64,000 nucleotides of DNA from JBDHWG01 sp039810085 (GTDB taxonomy: Bacteria; Chloroflexota; Anaerolineae; Epilineales; JAHCIE01), in the NCBI GenBank assembly GCA_039810085.1, contig JBDHWG010000025.1, positions 1 through 64,000 of the forward strand, given 5' to 3'. Below, piece after piece: positions 1 to 7,274 of this stretch. A model generated the notes under the pieces. It was not told where the DNA came from. It searched no databases and was given only the letters and a program-made list of their open reading frames with translations. How positions within the stretch are numbered: position 1 is the first letter of the stretch; each line of letters opens with the position of its first letter. Made by a program: the position numbers and the translations under genes.

Positions 1-218
1 TCGCCCGTGCCGACCTCAAGCATAATCGCAACCCGTCTGGCTGTCCATCACGCGGGCGGTCGCGCCAGCCATTTTCATACTTACGGGTGACCCTAGGGTC
101 ATATAGACTCCGCTCGCAATGACGGGTTGTCGCTCTCCTCACAACGGCTTGCTGTCAACAGATGGACGGCGGCCCAGATGCCTCGTTCCTCGATATGACA
201 GCGTATAGCGCCGCCGGC
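1..218. other. Intergenic left edge with repeat remnants
   Basis: No gene is supported here: all three plus frames stop early and no family is recognised. Near 110-123 there is an isolated end of the CGCAATGACG repeat family. At about 168-211 there is an inverted copy of the CGCTGTCATGCC family (compare 3067-3196), which runs up to the 3' end of the glycosyltransferase gene. Confidence 0.5.
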
Positions 219-1055
219 TCAATTTCTCAAACTCGGCTCGACTGCCGATGTGGTGATAGCGCTCGGCTCTATGTCAGGGACGCCGGTCGCTGCGTGGCCG
301 TTAGCCGACGGATAGAACGACGTGTCCACGCGATGCACCGAGACATCCGCGCCGCCGAACGCGACAAGCTCGATCCACATGCGCGAGATGTCGCGGAGGA
401 CGCGCATCAGGCGCTTCCAGTTAAAGAACTGCGAGATGCCGTAGACGCGATGATAGTGGTGGACCGGCACCTCGTCGAATACGAAACCGGCCCGCGTGAA
501 CTTGGTCACCATCTCCAGCGGGAACGTGCCGTCCTTCTCCTTCAGCGTCACTTGCTCGAAGCAGCGGCGGCGCATCAGGCGGAAGTCGCAGTCTACGTCA
601 CGGATTTTGAACCCGAAGGCCATTTTCATCAGATGGTGGTAGACGCGGCCCAGGATGATGCGGTGGATGGGGTCATTGCGGCTAATCTTGTAGCCGTTGA
701 TGATGTCCACGCCTGGGCGAACGCGCGCGGCGAGCTTCACCATCTCCCGCACGTCGTACTGCCCGTCACCATCGGTGTAGAAGATATACTCCTTGGTCGC
801 CTGGGCGAACAGGAAGCGCAGGTTGCCGCCGTAGCCCTTGTTCTTCGGATGGTGGAAGACGCGCAGGTGCGGGATGTGCCGCGTTAGCTCGTCGAGCACC
901 TCGCCGGTGTAGTCCGAGCTTTGGTCGTCGCCGACGATAATCTCGTAGTCATCGGAGATCTGGCGGAGAATCAAATCGGCCATAACGACCATACTGGCAA
1001 TAGTGCCGCCATCGTTGTAGGCAGGGAAGCAGCACGAGATACTGGGTCGGGACAT
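219..1055 (-). CDS. Family 2 glycosyltransferase
   Basis: Predicted cytoplasmic GT-A-fold glycosyltransferase that moves a sugar from a nucleotide-sugar onto a lipid carrier or surface glycan. The N-terminus reads FPAYNDGGTI, followed by EIIVGDDQSSD near residue 38 and the metal-binding YTDGDGQYD at residues 93-101. RDVDCDFRLMRR lies further on, as in polyprenol-phosphate mannosyltransferase-like enzymes. At 278 aa it is a stand-alone catalytic domain without C-terminal membrane helices. A GAGAGGAG ribosome site sits six bases before the ATG. The acceptor and sugar cannot be read from sequence. It is divergent from sppA, and no sugar-pathway partners are adjacent. Confidence 0.85.
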   Translation of the reverse strand: MSRPSISCCFPAYNDGGTIASMVVMADLILRQISDDYEIIVGDDQSSDYTGEVLDELTRHIPHLRVFHHPKNKGYGGNLRFLFAQATKEYIFYTDGDGQYDVREMVKLAARVRPGVDIINGYKISRNDPIHRIILGRVYHHLMKMAFGFKIRDVDCDFRLMRRRCFEQVTLKEKDGTFPLEMVTKFTRAGFVFDEVPVHHYHRVYGISQFFNWKRLMRVLRDISRMWIELVAFGGADVSVHRVDTSFYPSANGHAATGVPDIEPSAITTSAVEPSLRN

Positions 1056-1228
1056 GCAAGGCTCCTCTCACAAAATCGTCAGAATGTTACCACGGTATCC
1101 AGTGAGCGGCAAACCTTAGCGCACCGGGCTGCTTCACGCCGTTCAGCATGACAGTCGCGTGGGTTTTGTCGCAACCGTCACGCGCAATTAGAATTACAGA
1201 GAGTAACTTAACCCGGGCTAGAGGAACT

Positions 1229-2944
1229 ATGATTTACATGTCCCCCAAGTCATTGCCGAACAAGACCGAAGTGTCGGATATGATAGCCAACTCGGCGCGA
1301 TTCGTGATGAACCGCCGCCGAAATCTGCCAAATCAGGCGCCGCCCGACTTCGTCATCCTCGACCTCCACGGCGCTTTCACCGAGCGCAGCGAGACGCAGC
1401 CGCTACTCCTGCGCCTGCTGCCCCAGGCCCGCCGCCCCACCATGGAGGGCCTCAACCACATCCTGGACCTCATCGCCGCCGATCCCGACGTGAAGGGCGT
1501 CGTCCTGCGCCTGCGCGACCTGGATGTCGCCCTGGCAACCGTGCAGAGCATGCGCGACGCGGTCAAGCGCTTCCGCGAGTCGGGCAAGCGCGCCGTCGCC
1601 TACCTGTCGCAGATGGACGTGCGCACGTACTACCTGGCGTCCGCCTGCGATGAAATTGTCGCGCCGGAGAGCGCCGAGTTCGGCGTCCTCGGTCTGGCGG
1701 CCCAGGTCGTCTACCTCAAGGACACCCTAGCGCGCTGGGGCATCCAGGGCGACTTCCTGGCCGTCTCGCCCTACAAGTCGGCGGCGGACCAGCTCGTGCG
1801 CTCGGACATGTCCGACGAAGTGCGCCAGCAGTTCAATTGGATCCTGGACGTGAACTGGGACCAGATCATCAACGGCATCGCCGAGGGGCGCAAGATGCCC
1901 CGCGACCGCGTGGTCGAGCTGCTCAACAGCGCGCCGATGCTGGCGACTCGCGCCGCCGAGGCCGGCCTGATCGACCGGGTGCTGTACGAGGACGACCTGG
2001 GCGAGTTCCTGGGCGGCGTCCCGAAGGTGCTGCCGCTGGCCCAGTCGTTCCCCCACCTGTACCAGCCCTACGAGCGCCACACCAAGGAAGCCATCGGCAT
2101 CATCAGCCTGGAGGGCGCAATTGTCCAGGGCGACAGCCGTCGCCCGCCCTTCCCGACGCCCCTGCCCATCTTCCCCGAGGCGACGGCCGGCTCGGAGACG
2201 CTGCTGCGCGCCTTCCGTCACGCCGAGAAGGACGACAGCATCAAGGCCATCGTCTTTTACGTCAACTCCGGCGGCGGCGACGCCGTGGCCTCCGACCTTA
2301 TCTGCCGTGAGGTAGAGCGCATCCGCCGCACCAAGCCCGTCGTCGGCTACATGGGCGACGTGGCGGCGTCGGGCGGCTACTACGTGCTGAGCCAGGCCGA
2401 CTACATCGTGGCGCAGCCGCTGACCCTGACCGGCTCCATCGGCGTCATCATGGGCAAGCTCGTCACCGGCGGCCTGTTCGAGAAGCTGCGCGCCCACCCG
2501 GTGACCATCCAGCGCGGCGAGAACGCGACGATGCTGTCCAGCGAGCGCCCGTTCACCGACCGCGAGCGCGAGCAGCTGCGCCAGCTCCTGTTCGACATCT
2601 ACGACATGTTCAAGGCGCGCGTCATCAGCGGCCGACGGCTCGACCCGGCCCACGTCGAGGAGATTGCGCAGGGCAAGGTGTGGACCGGGAAGCAGGCGCT
2701 AGAGATGGGCCTGGTGGATGAGCTGGGCGACTTCGAGGCGGCGGTGCGGAAGGCGACGCAACTCGCCGGCCTGCCCTCGGACCGCAAAGTTCCGCTGGCC
2801 GCCGTCCACGCCGGCCGGGGCTACACCGTTCCCGCCCGCCTCGCCGACCCGCAGAGCTGGGTGGAGTATGGCAAGCAGAGCTTGAGCCTGCTGTTCCGCG
2901 GCAACGCCCTGGCGATGATGCCCTTCGACGTCAAGATCCGCTAA
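1229..2944 (+). CDS. sppA: Signal peptide peptidase SppA, 67-kDa type
   Basis: Serine-lysine protease of family S49 with tandem protease domains, expected to cut leftover signal peptides at the membrane. Counting from this start, the catalytic lysine is K183 in SPYKSAADQ (N-terminal half) and the serine is S381 in VAASGGYYV (C-terminal half), the arrangement known for E. coli SppA (K209/S409). At 571 aa it has the length of the long form. The start is uncertain: GAGGA at 1221-1225 lies very close to this ATG and better suits the ATG at 1238. No N-terminal membrane helix or signal peptide is visible, unlike the E. coli enzyme. A strong hairpin terminator follows the stop codon. Confidence 0.9.
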   Translation: MIYMSPKSLPNKTEVSDMIANSARFVMNRRRNLPNQAPPDFVILDLHGAFTERSETQPLLLRLLPQARRPTMEGLNHILDLIAADPDVKGVVLRLRDLDVALATVQSMRDAVKRFRESGKRAVAYLSQMDVRTYYLASACDEIVAPESAEFGVLGLAAQVVYLKDTLARWGIQGDFLAVSPYKSAADQLVRSDMSDEVRQQFNWILDVNWDQIINGIAEGRKMPRDRVVELLNSAPMLATRAAEAGLIDRVLYEDDLGEFLGGVPKVLPLAQSFPHLYQPYERHTKEAIGIISLEGAIVQGDSRRPPFPTPLPIFPEATAGSETLLRAFRHAEKDDSIKAIVFYVNSGGGDAVASDLICREVERIRRTKPVVGYMGDVAASGGYYVLSQADYIVAQPLTLTGSIGVIMGKLVTGGLFEKLRAHPVTIQRGENATMLSSERPFTDREREQLRQLLFDIYDMFKARVISGRRLDPAHVEEIAQGKVWTGKQALEMGLVDELGDFEAAVRKATQLAGLPSDRKVPLAAVHAGRGYTVPARLADPQSWVEYGKQSLSLLFRGNALAMMPFDVKIR

Positions 2945-2965
2945 GCGAAACTTGTCGGACAAAGC

Positions 2966-3005
2966 GAGCGGAGGATGCGCTGTTTGCCGCACCCTCCGCT
3001 CTTTT
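2966..3005 (+). terminator. Rho-independent terminator after sppA
   Basis: GAGCGGAGGATGCG pairs with CGCACCCTCCGCTC (14 positions, one mismatch) around an 8-base loop and is followed directly by TTTT. An outer GGACAAA / TTTTGTCC pair extends the stem. It lies 21 bases after the sppA stop. Confidence 0.85.
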
Positions 3006-3066
3006 GTCCAAACAGTGAGGCGCTTTTGCGAGCCAAGTAATGTTCGCGGATCAGGAACCTTACCCT

Positions 3067-3196
3067 CGCTGTCATGCCGAGGAACGAGGCATCTGGGCTG
3101 CGGCAGTCCATCTCCCTCCTCCGTTGGGGTGACATTCGGGCGTTTCTTGCGCGAGCGCATGCCGTCACACAGCATGGGCATCTCGCAGTGACAGCG
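3067..3196. repeat. Palindromic repeat, CGCTGTCATGCC family
   Basis: The ends are exact inverted copies (CGCTGTCA at 3067, TGACAGCG at 3189). The body carries GAGGAACGAGGCATCTGGGC. Shorter relatives lie at 168-211, 42825-42857 and 63254-63330. No coding sequence is inside, so it is probably a non-autonomous miniature element. Confidence 0.75.
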
Positions 3197-3206
3197 TTTC
3201 CTTCCT

Positions 3207-4559
3207 CTAGTGCATATGCTGGCGCTGGGTGTCGGTCAGGGCCGCTGGGCGGTAGAAGCGGTCGTAGAACTCCACGTCGACGTGCGTCGCCTGGTAGCCC
3301 AGCAGCGTGCCGAACGGCGCGGCGTAGGCCGGGAACCGCCCGTAGCGCCCGTAGATGTACTCGCAATAGGCGATGGTCGCCTCGACCGCCGCGTCGTCGA
3401 GGGGCGGTATCTGCGCCGCCGCGCCCGCCGAGTCCTGCCAGGCGCTCTGCGTCGCGCCGCCGCGCCACACGCCCCCTGCCCCGAACTTCTTCTCCACGAA
3501 CGCCAGGACGGCGTCGCGCATCGTCGGGTAGTACGGCGGGCAGTAGGGCTTGAGGAGCACCCGACCATCGCGCTCCAGCCCCAGCGGGTACGGCACCGGC
3601 TGGTCACGGTGCAACAGGTTCAGCAGGGTGGACACAAGCGCCGGCGCGCCGAGGTACTGGCTCGCCGGCATGTGGCCCATCGTGAAGCCGAGCGCCTCGA
3701 ACCAGCCCCAGGGGTGAGCGGCGTAGTTCGGGTAGCCGCCGAGACCGAGCGCCTGGCTCATCAGCCCCAGGTTCTGCAGCATCATCCCCGCTTCGATGGC
3801 CCCGGCTTCGGCCAGCGACGTCTCGATCACGTGTACTGTGCCGACGTGTCCCGACCTTGGCTCGTTGTCCAGGTGGCCGCCCTTCGTCTTCCCGAACTTG
3901 CGGATGCCAGCGGGCTGAAAGTTGTTGCGCTCGTCGAGGACGAATAGCCCCATCTCCGGGCTGAACGCCTCCAGCAGCGCGTTGATGTAAATCTCGGTGC
4001 GCTCCATGATGGGGACGAAGTAACTACTGCCCGGCGCGTAGAGCGCCCACTTGTTGATGTTGAAGTTGTAGCCCGGCGTGACCGGCGGCGCGGCCCGCCC
4101 GTCCATGAGCTTGACCCGGCTCCGGCGGTACATCTCGGTCAGCTCGCCGCGCTGCGCCAACTCGACCATCTCAGTGTACTCGACAGGCGCGAAGTCCTGG
4201 GGACGCTTGAGCAGATAGGTCGCCTCATCGTTGGTCACGACCACAGCGACACTGTTGATGGCGTCGGCGCTGGCGACCGTGCGCCCCAGCAGCCCGGCCA
4301 GCATGGCGCCACCGTCGCCCCGGCCATACGCCAGGTCCGCCAGGGCATAGCCGGTCACGCCGCATGCCGCGAACGCCAGCGCCGCCTCCTCGTCCTCGGC
4401 GAGGGGCAGCGGCGGGCGCTGGCTGGTGTAGGCGAACGGGCCGCTGGGGATGCGCATGCCGACGCCGAAGCGGCGCGAGCGCCGGCCGCGCAGAGCGTCG
4501 AGAAGGGAGGAGTGCGCGAGGCGCTCGGTAATGGTTGGCTGCGCAGGAGAAGAGTCCAT
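3207..4559 (-). CDS. Nitroreductase-like protein, function unknown
   Basis: 450-residue protein of uncertain function. The N-terminal LLDALRGRRSRRFG resembles the RRSxRxF flavin-phosphate-binding start of nitroreductases, and the segment AGAIEAGMMLQNLGLMSQALG resembles their core helix. The protein is about twice the usual nitroreductase length, so a fused pair of half-domains as in SagB-like enzymes is possible. No signal peptide or membrane helix is visible. I chose the ATG at 4559 because GGAGG lies four bases upstream; an in-frame start 27 bases earlier lacks a ribosome site. It stands alone and is transcribed towards the repeat at 3067-3196. The family call is tentative. Confidence 0.6.
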   Translation of the reverse strand: MDSSPAQPTITERLAHSSLLDALRGRRSRRFGVGMRIPSGPFAYTSQRPPLPLAEDEEAALAFAACGVTGYALADLAYGRGDGGAMLAGLLGRTVASADAINSVAVVVTNDEATYLLKRPQDFAPVEYTEMVELAQRGELTEMYRRSRVKLMDGRAAPPVTPGYNFNINKWALYAPGSSYFVPIMERTEIYINALLEAFSPEMGLFVLDERNNFQPAGIRKFGKTKGGHLDNEPRSGHVGTVHVIETSLAEAGAIEAGMMLQNLGLMSQALGLGGYPNYAAHPWGWFEALGFTMGHMPASQYLGAPALVSTLLNLLHRDQPVPYPLGLERDGRVLLKPYCPPYYPTMRDAVLAFVEKKFGAGGVWRGGATQSAWQDSAGAAAQIPPLDDAAVEATIAYCEYIYGRYGRFPAYAAPFGTLLGYQATHVDVEFYDRFYRPAALTDTQRQHMH

Positions 4560-4736
4560 CTGACCTCCGTAGAGTATCGAAGCCACAAGGGTCTCTGATT
4601 ATAACACACAGCGGGGCGAATTGGATTTCAGGCAGCGGAAATCTTAGCCACGCGTGACGCGTCTAGTGTATGATACGTTCCGTAATACGTAATATGTTAC
4701 CGCGTCCAATCCCGCCGCATCCAACAGGAGTCCGAC

Positions 4737-5570
4737 ATGTTCATACATCCCACCCGGCGGCTGGCCCTCGTTCTCACCCTCTCTGCTATCCTCGTCGCCG
4801 TGCTGGCGGCGTGCGGCGGCGGCCCCGGCGGCGGACAGCAGGCATCCGCGCCGACAGCGCCCCCACCGACCCAGGCGCCGGCTGCGCCAAAGGCGGGCCT
4901 GCCCCCTGCCCCAACGCCAGTTGCGAAGGCAGAGGCGGCCACTGCCGCGCCGACGAAAGCGCCGACCAAGAGCGCGGCGAGCGCCGCGCCGACCACAGCG
5001 CCCACGACGGCGGCCTCCGCTTCAAGCGCGATGCCGACCCCCAACGTGTCGGGTGACGCCAAGGATGCGCTCCTGAAGGTATTCGCCGCCCAGCAGGCGG
5101 CCAAGGCGTACCGTGTCACGGCGACCGTCGACAGCAACGGCAAGACGACCCACCGCACGGTCGAGTATGTCGCGCCAGACCGCTACCACATGAAGACGGA
5201 CACGGCGGAAGTCATCATTATCGGAGGGAAGGCGTATCAGAACGCCAAGGGCACGTGGACGGAGAACGCGGCCATCGCCATCGCTTTCCAACCGGTGCTG
5301 GAGGAGTTCAAGAAGCTGCCGGTGGATCTCACCGACGTTAAGATGGTGGGCGCCGAGGATGTAAACGGCGTCAAAGCGGCCGTCTATCAGTACAATGCAT
5401 CGACCAAGGTCGGCGACCAGACTGTGAACAGCGCGGTGAAAGTCTGGGCGAACCCCGCCAACAACCTACCGGTCAAGCAGGAAGTCACCGGCGAATTCGG
5501 CGGTGTGAAAAGCACCACGACGCAGACATTCGACTTTGACCCCAACATCAAGATCGACCCGCCGATGTAA
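4737..5570 (+). CDS. Exported lipoprotein, LppX/LolA-like C-terminal domain
   Basis: 277-residue secreted lipoprotein. The signal peptide ends in the lipobox LAAC with the lipidated cysteine at position 26. A Pro/Ala/Thr-rich, low-complexity linker runs from about residue 27 to 100. The C-terminal part (about 105-277) contains YRVTATVDSNGKTT, VEYVAPDRYHMK and a repeated pattern of alternating beta strands like that of LppX/LolA-type lipid-carrier domains. That fold assignment is inference from pattern. AGGAG lies six bases before the ATG. It converges on the toxin gene with only a hairpin between them. Confidence 0.75.
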   Translation: MFIHPTRRLALVLTLSAILVAVLAACGGGPGGGQQASAPTAPPPTQAPAAPKAGLPPAPTPVAKAEAATAAPTKAPTKSAASAAPTTAPTTAASASSAMPTPNVSGDAKDALLKVFAAQQAAKAYRVTATVDSNGKTTHRTVEYVAPDRYHMKTDTAEVIIIGGKAYQNAKGTWTENAAIAIAFQPVLEEFKKLPVDLTDVKMVGAEDVNGVKAAVYQYNASTKVGDQTVNSAVKVWANPANNLPVKQEVTGEFGGVKSTTTQTFDFDPNIKIDPPM

Positions 5571-5574
5571 CAAC

Positions 5575-5611
5575 AGTGGAGGCCGTCGTCAGCTAGACAA
5601 CGGCCTCCACT
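5575..5611. terminator. Hairpin between convergent genes
   Basis: Perfect 12-bp stem AGTGGAGGCCGT / ACGGCCTCCACT with a 13-base loop, five bases after the lipoprotein stop. It overlaps the last codons of the convergent toxin gene. There is no U-run, so a terminator role is plausible rather than shown. Confidence 0.45.
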
Positions 5612-5954
5612 CGCTTAGCCACCGCACCTGGCCGACCCAGTCGTCGGCCTCCGTCTCCGGAAGGGCGCGGTCGAGAGCAGCAATCAGCGCCGGCAGGTTC
5701 CAATCGCGCTGAACAGCGAACAGCAGGCCTTGATGATTAGGGTAGCGACGGGCGAGGATTGCGAAGTCGCGAACGTTGAACGTGAAAACACAGCGGCCTT
5801 GTGATGAAGCGCGGAGCAGTTGGGTTTCGTCGCTCGCGTCGAGCAACATCCACTCATTGGGGGTGCGCGTGACGTCATGGCCGCGCGCCAGTAGCGCTGC
5901 CTGGAGCGCCTTGCTAGACGTGTCTGCGTCCAGGTGAAGCTTGAGCTTAGTCAC
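5589..5954 (-). CDS. DUF5615 PIN-like protein, putative toxin
   Basis: 121-residue protein of the DUF5615 (Mut7-C-like PIN) family, predicted RNA-cleaving toxins. Acidic and polar positions typical of the family are visible: LHLDADTSSKAL at the N-terminus (first acidic site), the central DASDETQLL, and TFNVRDFAIL followed by HQGLLF. The GTG start lies inside the end of the upstream gene (8-base overlap), so the two are translationally coupled as antitoxin then toxin. The C-terminal codons overlap a hairpin shared with the convergent lipoprotein gene. Toxicity is inferred only from the family and pairing. Confidence 0.8.
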   Translation of the reverse strand: MTKLKLHLDADTSSKALQAALLARGHDVTRTPNEWMLLDASDETQLLRASSQGRCVFTFNVRDFAILARRYPNHQGLLFAVQRDWNLPALIAALDRALPETEADDWVGQVRWLSEWRPLSS

Positions 5955-6345
5955 GCGCTTTAGCCAGCGATTCCTCGGCGGCGAGGGCTAGGTCAATCTC
6001 AGCTTTATGGACGTCGTAGAAGGCCTGCGCCTCGCGGACCTGACTCTCGTGGAGATCGTATTCGTCGGCGATCTGGGCAGGCGACCATTGCCACGCCTGC
6101 GCAGCCACAACTAGTGTCTGCACGCGAATCCCCGTGCCGCGAACAGTCGGCGTCGGATAGCCAGACGCGCCACGGCGGTAAGTGATCTGCGGGAAATTGG
6201 GATCGTCCAACTGTTGGTTCAGCGCTCCAACTTTCTCCGCGACTGCCCAGAGGATGAACTGGTTGAGCGAGATGCCTTGCCGCTCCGCCCAGCGTTCCGC
6301 GTCGTGCTTCAGTTGTTCCGGCAGATTCAACGCATACCGACCCAT
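5947..6345 (-). CDS. Fused RHH and DUF433 antitoxin-like protein
   Basis: 132-residue protein with two parts. Residues 1 to about 45 (RYALNLPEQLKHDAERWAER, GISLNQFILWAV) look like a ribbon-helix-helix DNA-binding domain of the HicB/CopG kind. Residues about 65-115 (TPTVRGTGIRVQTLV, WSPAQIADEYDLHESQV) match DUF433, a domain that usually stands alone beside DUF5615 toxins. The start is the ATG at 6345 because GGAGGG lies six bases upstream; the in-frame ATG at 6363 would place that ribosome site inside the gene. A consensus promoter and a perfect 30-bp palindrome sit directly upstream, so autoregulation is likely. Confidence 0.85.
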   Translation of the reverse strand: MGRYALNLPEQLKHDAERWAERQGISLNQFILWAVAEKVGALNQQLDDPNFPQITYRRGASGYPTPTVRGTGIRVQTLVVAAQAWQWSPAQIADEYDLHESQVREAQAFYDVHKAEIDLALAAEESLAKARD

Positions 6346-6363
6346 AATCAGCCCTCCAAACAA

Positions 6364-6393
6364 ATATACGATGTCTTATAAGACATCGTATAT
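6364..6393. promoter_or_regulatory. 30-bp perfect palindrome, operator of the toxin-antitoxin pair
   Basis: Two 15-base arms, the left one reading ATATACGATGTCTTA, are perfect reverse complements with no spacer. It ends 18 bases before the antitoxin ATG and overlaps the -10 box and likely transcription start. This is the expected position for a repressing RHH antitoxin. Confidence 0.85.
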
Positions 6394-6421
6394 CATATCA
6401 TATTTACTGAGCGACTGTCAA
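6392..6421 (-). promoter_or_regulatory. Sigma-70 promoter of the toxin-antitoxin pair
   Basis: On the minus strand: -35 TTGACA (6416-6421, perfect), 18-base spacer, -10 TATGAT (6392-6397, one mismatch). It overlaps the palindrome by two bases and lies between the rhaD stop and the antitoxin gene, so the pair need not depend on the rhamnose operon. Confidence 0.75.
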
Positions 6422-6439
6422 GAGCGACGGTTGAACGAT

Positions 6440-7264
6440 TTACACCAGCGTCGTCTGAACGTTGAAGGCTTTGACGACCGCCCGCAGCTCGTCCAGCGTT
6501 AGGCCCTCGCCCTGGCTGTGGTTCACCAGGTCCATGTACTCGTACTGCGCCGCCGTCTCCGCGTACTCGATGCGGTCGGCGGCCCGCGTCACCGACACGT
6601 CGGAGCGGGCCATCACGCCGTGCTTGCTCCACACCACGATGCGGTGCTCCCGCAGCCCGGCCACATTCGCCGCCATCAACATCGACGAGCCGGGTAGCAT
6701 GAACGGCAGGATGCCGATGCCTTCGGGCAGGTTGACAATCGTTTCCGGCTCCCATCGCAACAGTTGCCGGTTGAAGAATGTCTCGTCGCGGTAGGCCGGG
6801 ATGTGGCTCAGGTACGTCAAGCGCGGCGGCTGGGCGTGAATGAGGGCGTGGAAGTTCGTTCCCGTCCGCGCGACCTGGTCGTCATGCACGGCGAGGTGCG
6901 AGTTGAACTCGCTCGTCACGCGCTCGAACAGGCGGCGCGGTGAGGTGTACAGCCGCGCGTTCTGCCCATCGGCGTCGATGATGACCGCGCCGAGGTTGGC
7001 CGCCGGGTCGGAGCGGATGTCGCGCAAGCGGCGGCCGGAGCCGGTGACGATGACCAGCTTGCCGGCCAGGGCGGGTACGGGATCCGGCAGCTCCAGCGGC
7101 TCGGACAGCGGGAAGTGGCGGCGGACTTCGAGGTTCCAGCCGATGTAGATGGAGATGTTGCCCGCCGCGCCCTCGCTCGCCTCCATGCTGCTGACGCGCA
7201 GACCGGCCTCGCCGATGGCGTTGAGAAGCTCGTCCAGGTTCGGGTAGGGTTCAGTCAGGGGCAT
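6440..7264 (-). CDS. rhaD: Rhamnulose-1-phosphate aldolase
   Basis: Class II zinc aldolase that splits L-rhamnulose 1-phosphate into dihydroxyacetone phosphate and L-lactaldehyde. It is 274 aa, the same length as E. coli RhaD, and shares ITGSG-like VTGSGRR, DPAANLG, TSEF (catalytic glutamate E119), ALIHAQP and WSKHGVM. In E. coli RhaD two zinc ligands form an HxH motif; here it reads H143-A-Q145, so one expected histidine is glutamine. GAGGAG overlapping the rhaA stop region lies six bases before the ATG, and the gene follows rhaA by 10 bases. It is the last gene of the rhamnose operon. Confidence 0.9.
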   Translation of the reverse strand: MPLTEPYPNLDELLNAIGEAGLRVSSMEASEGAAGNISIYIGWNLEVRRHFPLSEPLELPDPVPALAGKLVIVTGSGRRLRDIRSDPAANLGAVIIDADGQNARLYTSPRRLFERVTSEFNSHLAVHDDQVARTGTNFHALIHAQPPRLTYLSHIPAYRDETFFNRQLLRWEPETIVNLPEGIGILPFMLPGSSMLMAANVAGLREHRIVVWSKHGVMARSDVSVTRAADRIEYAETAAQYEYMDLVNHSQGEGLTLDELRAVVKAFNVQTTLV

Positions 7265-7274
7265 CCTATTCTCC

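Noticed and set aside
162..887. Plus-strand open frame opposite the glycosyltransferase
   Set aside because: It has no family pattern and covers a well-supported gene with a ribosome site on the other strand.
4598..4603. TATAAT (minus strand) as the promoter of the nitroreductase-like gene
   Set aside because: The -10 word is good, but no recognisable -35 box lies 16-18 bases upstream, so it is not listed as a feature.
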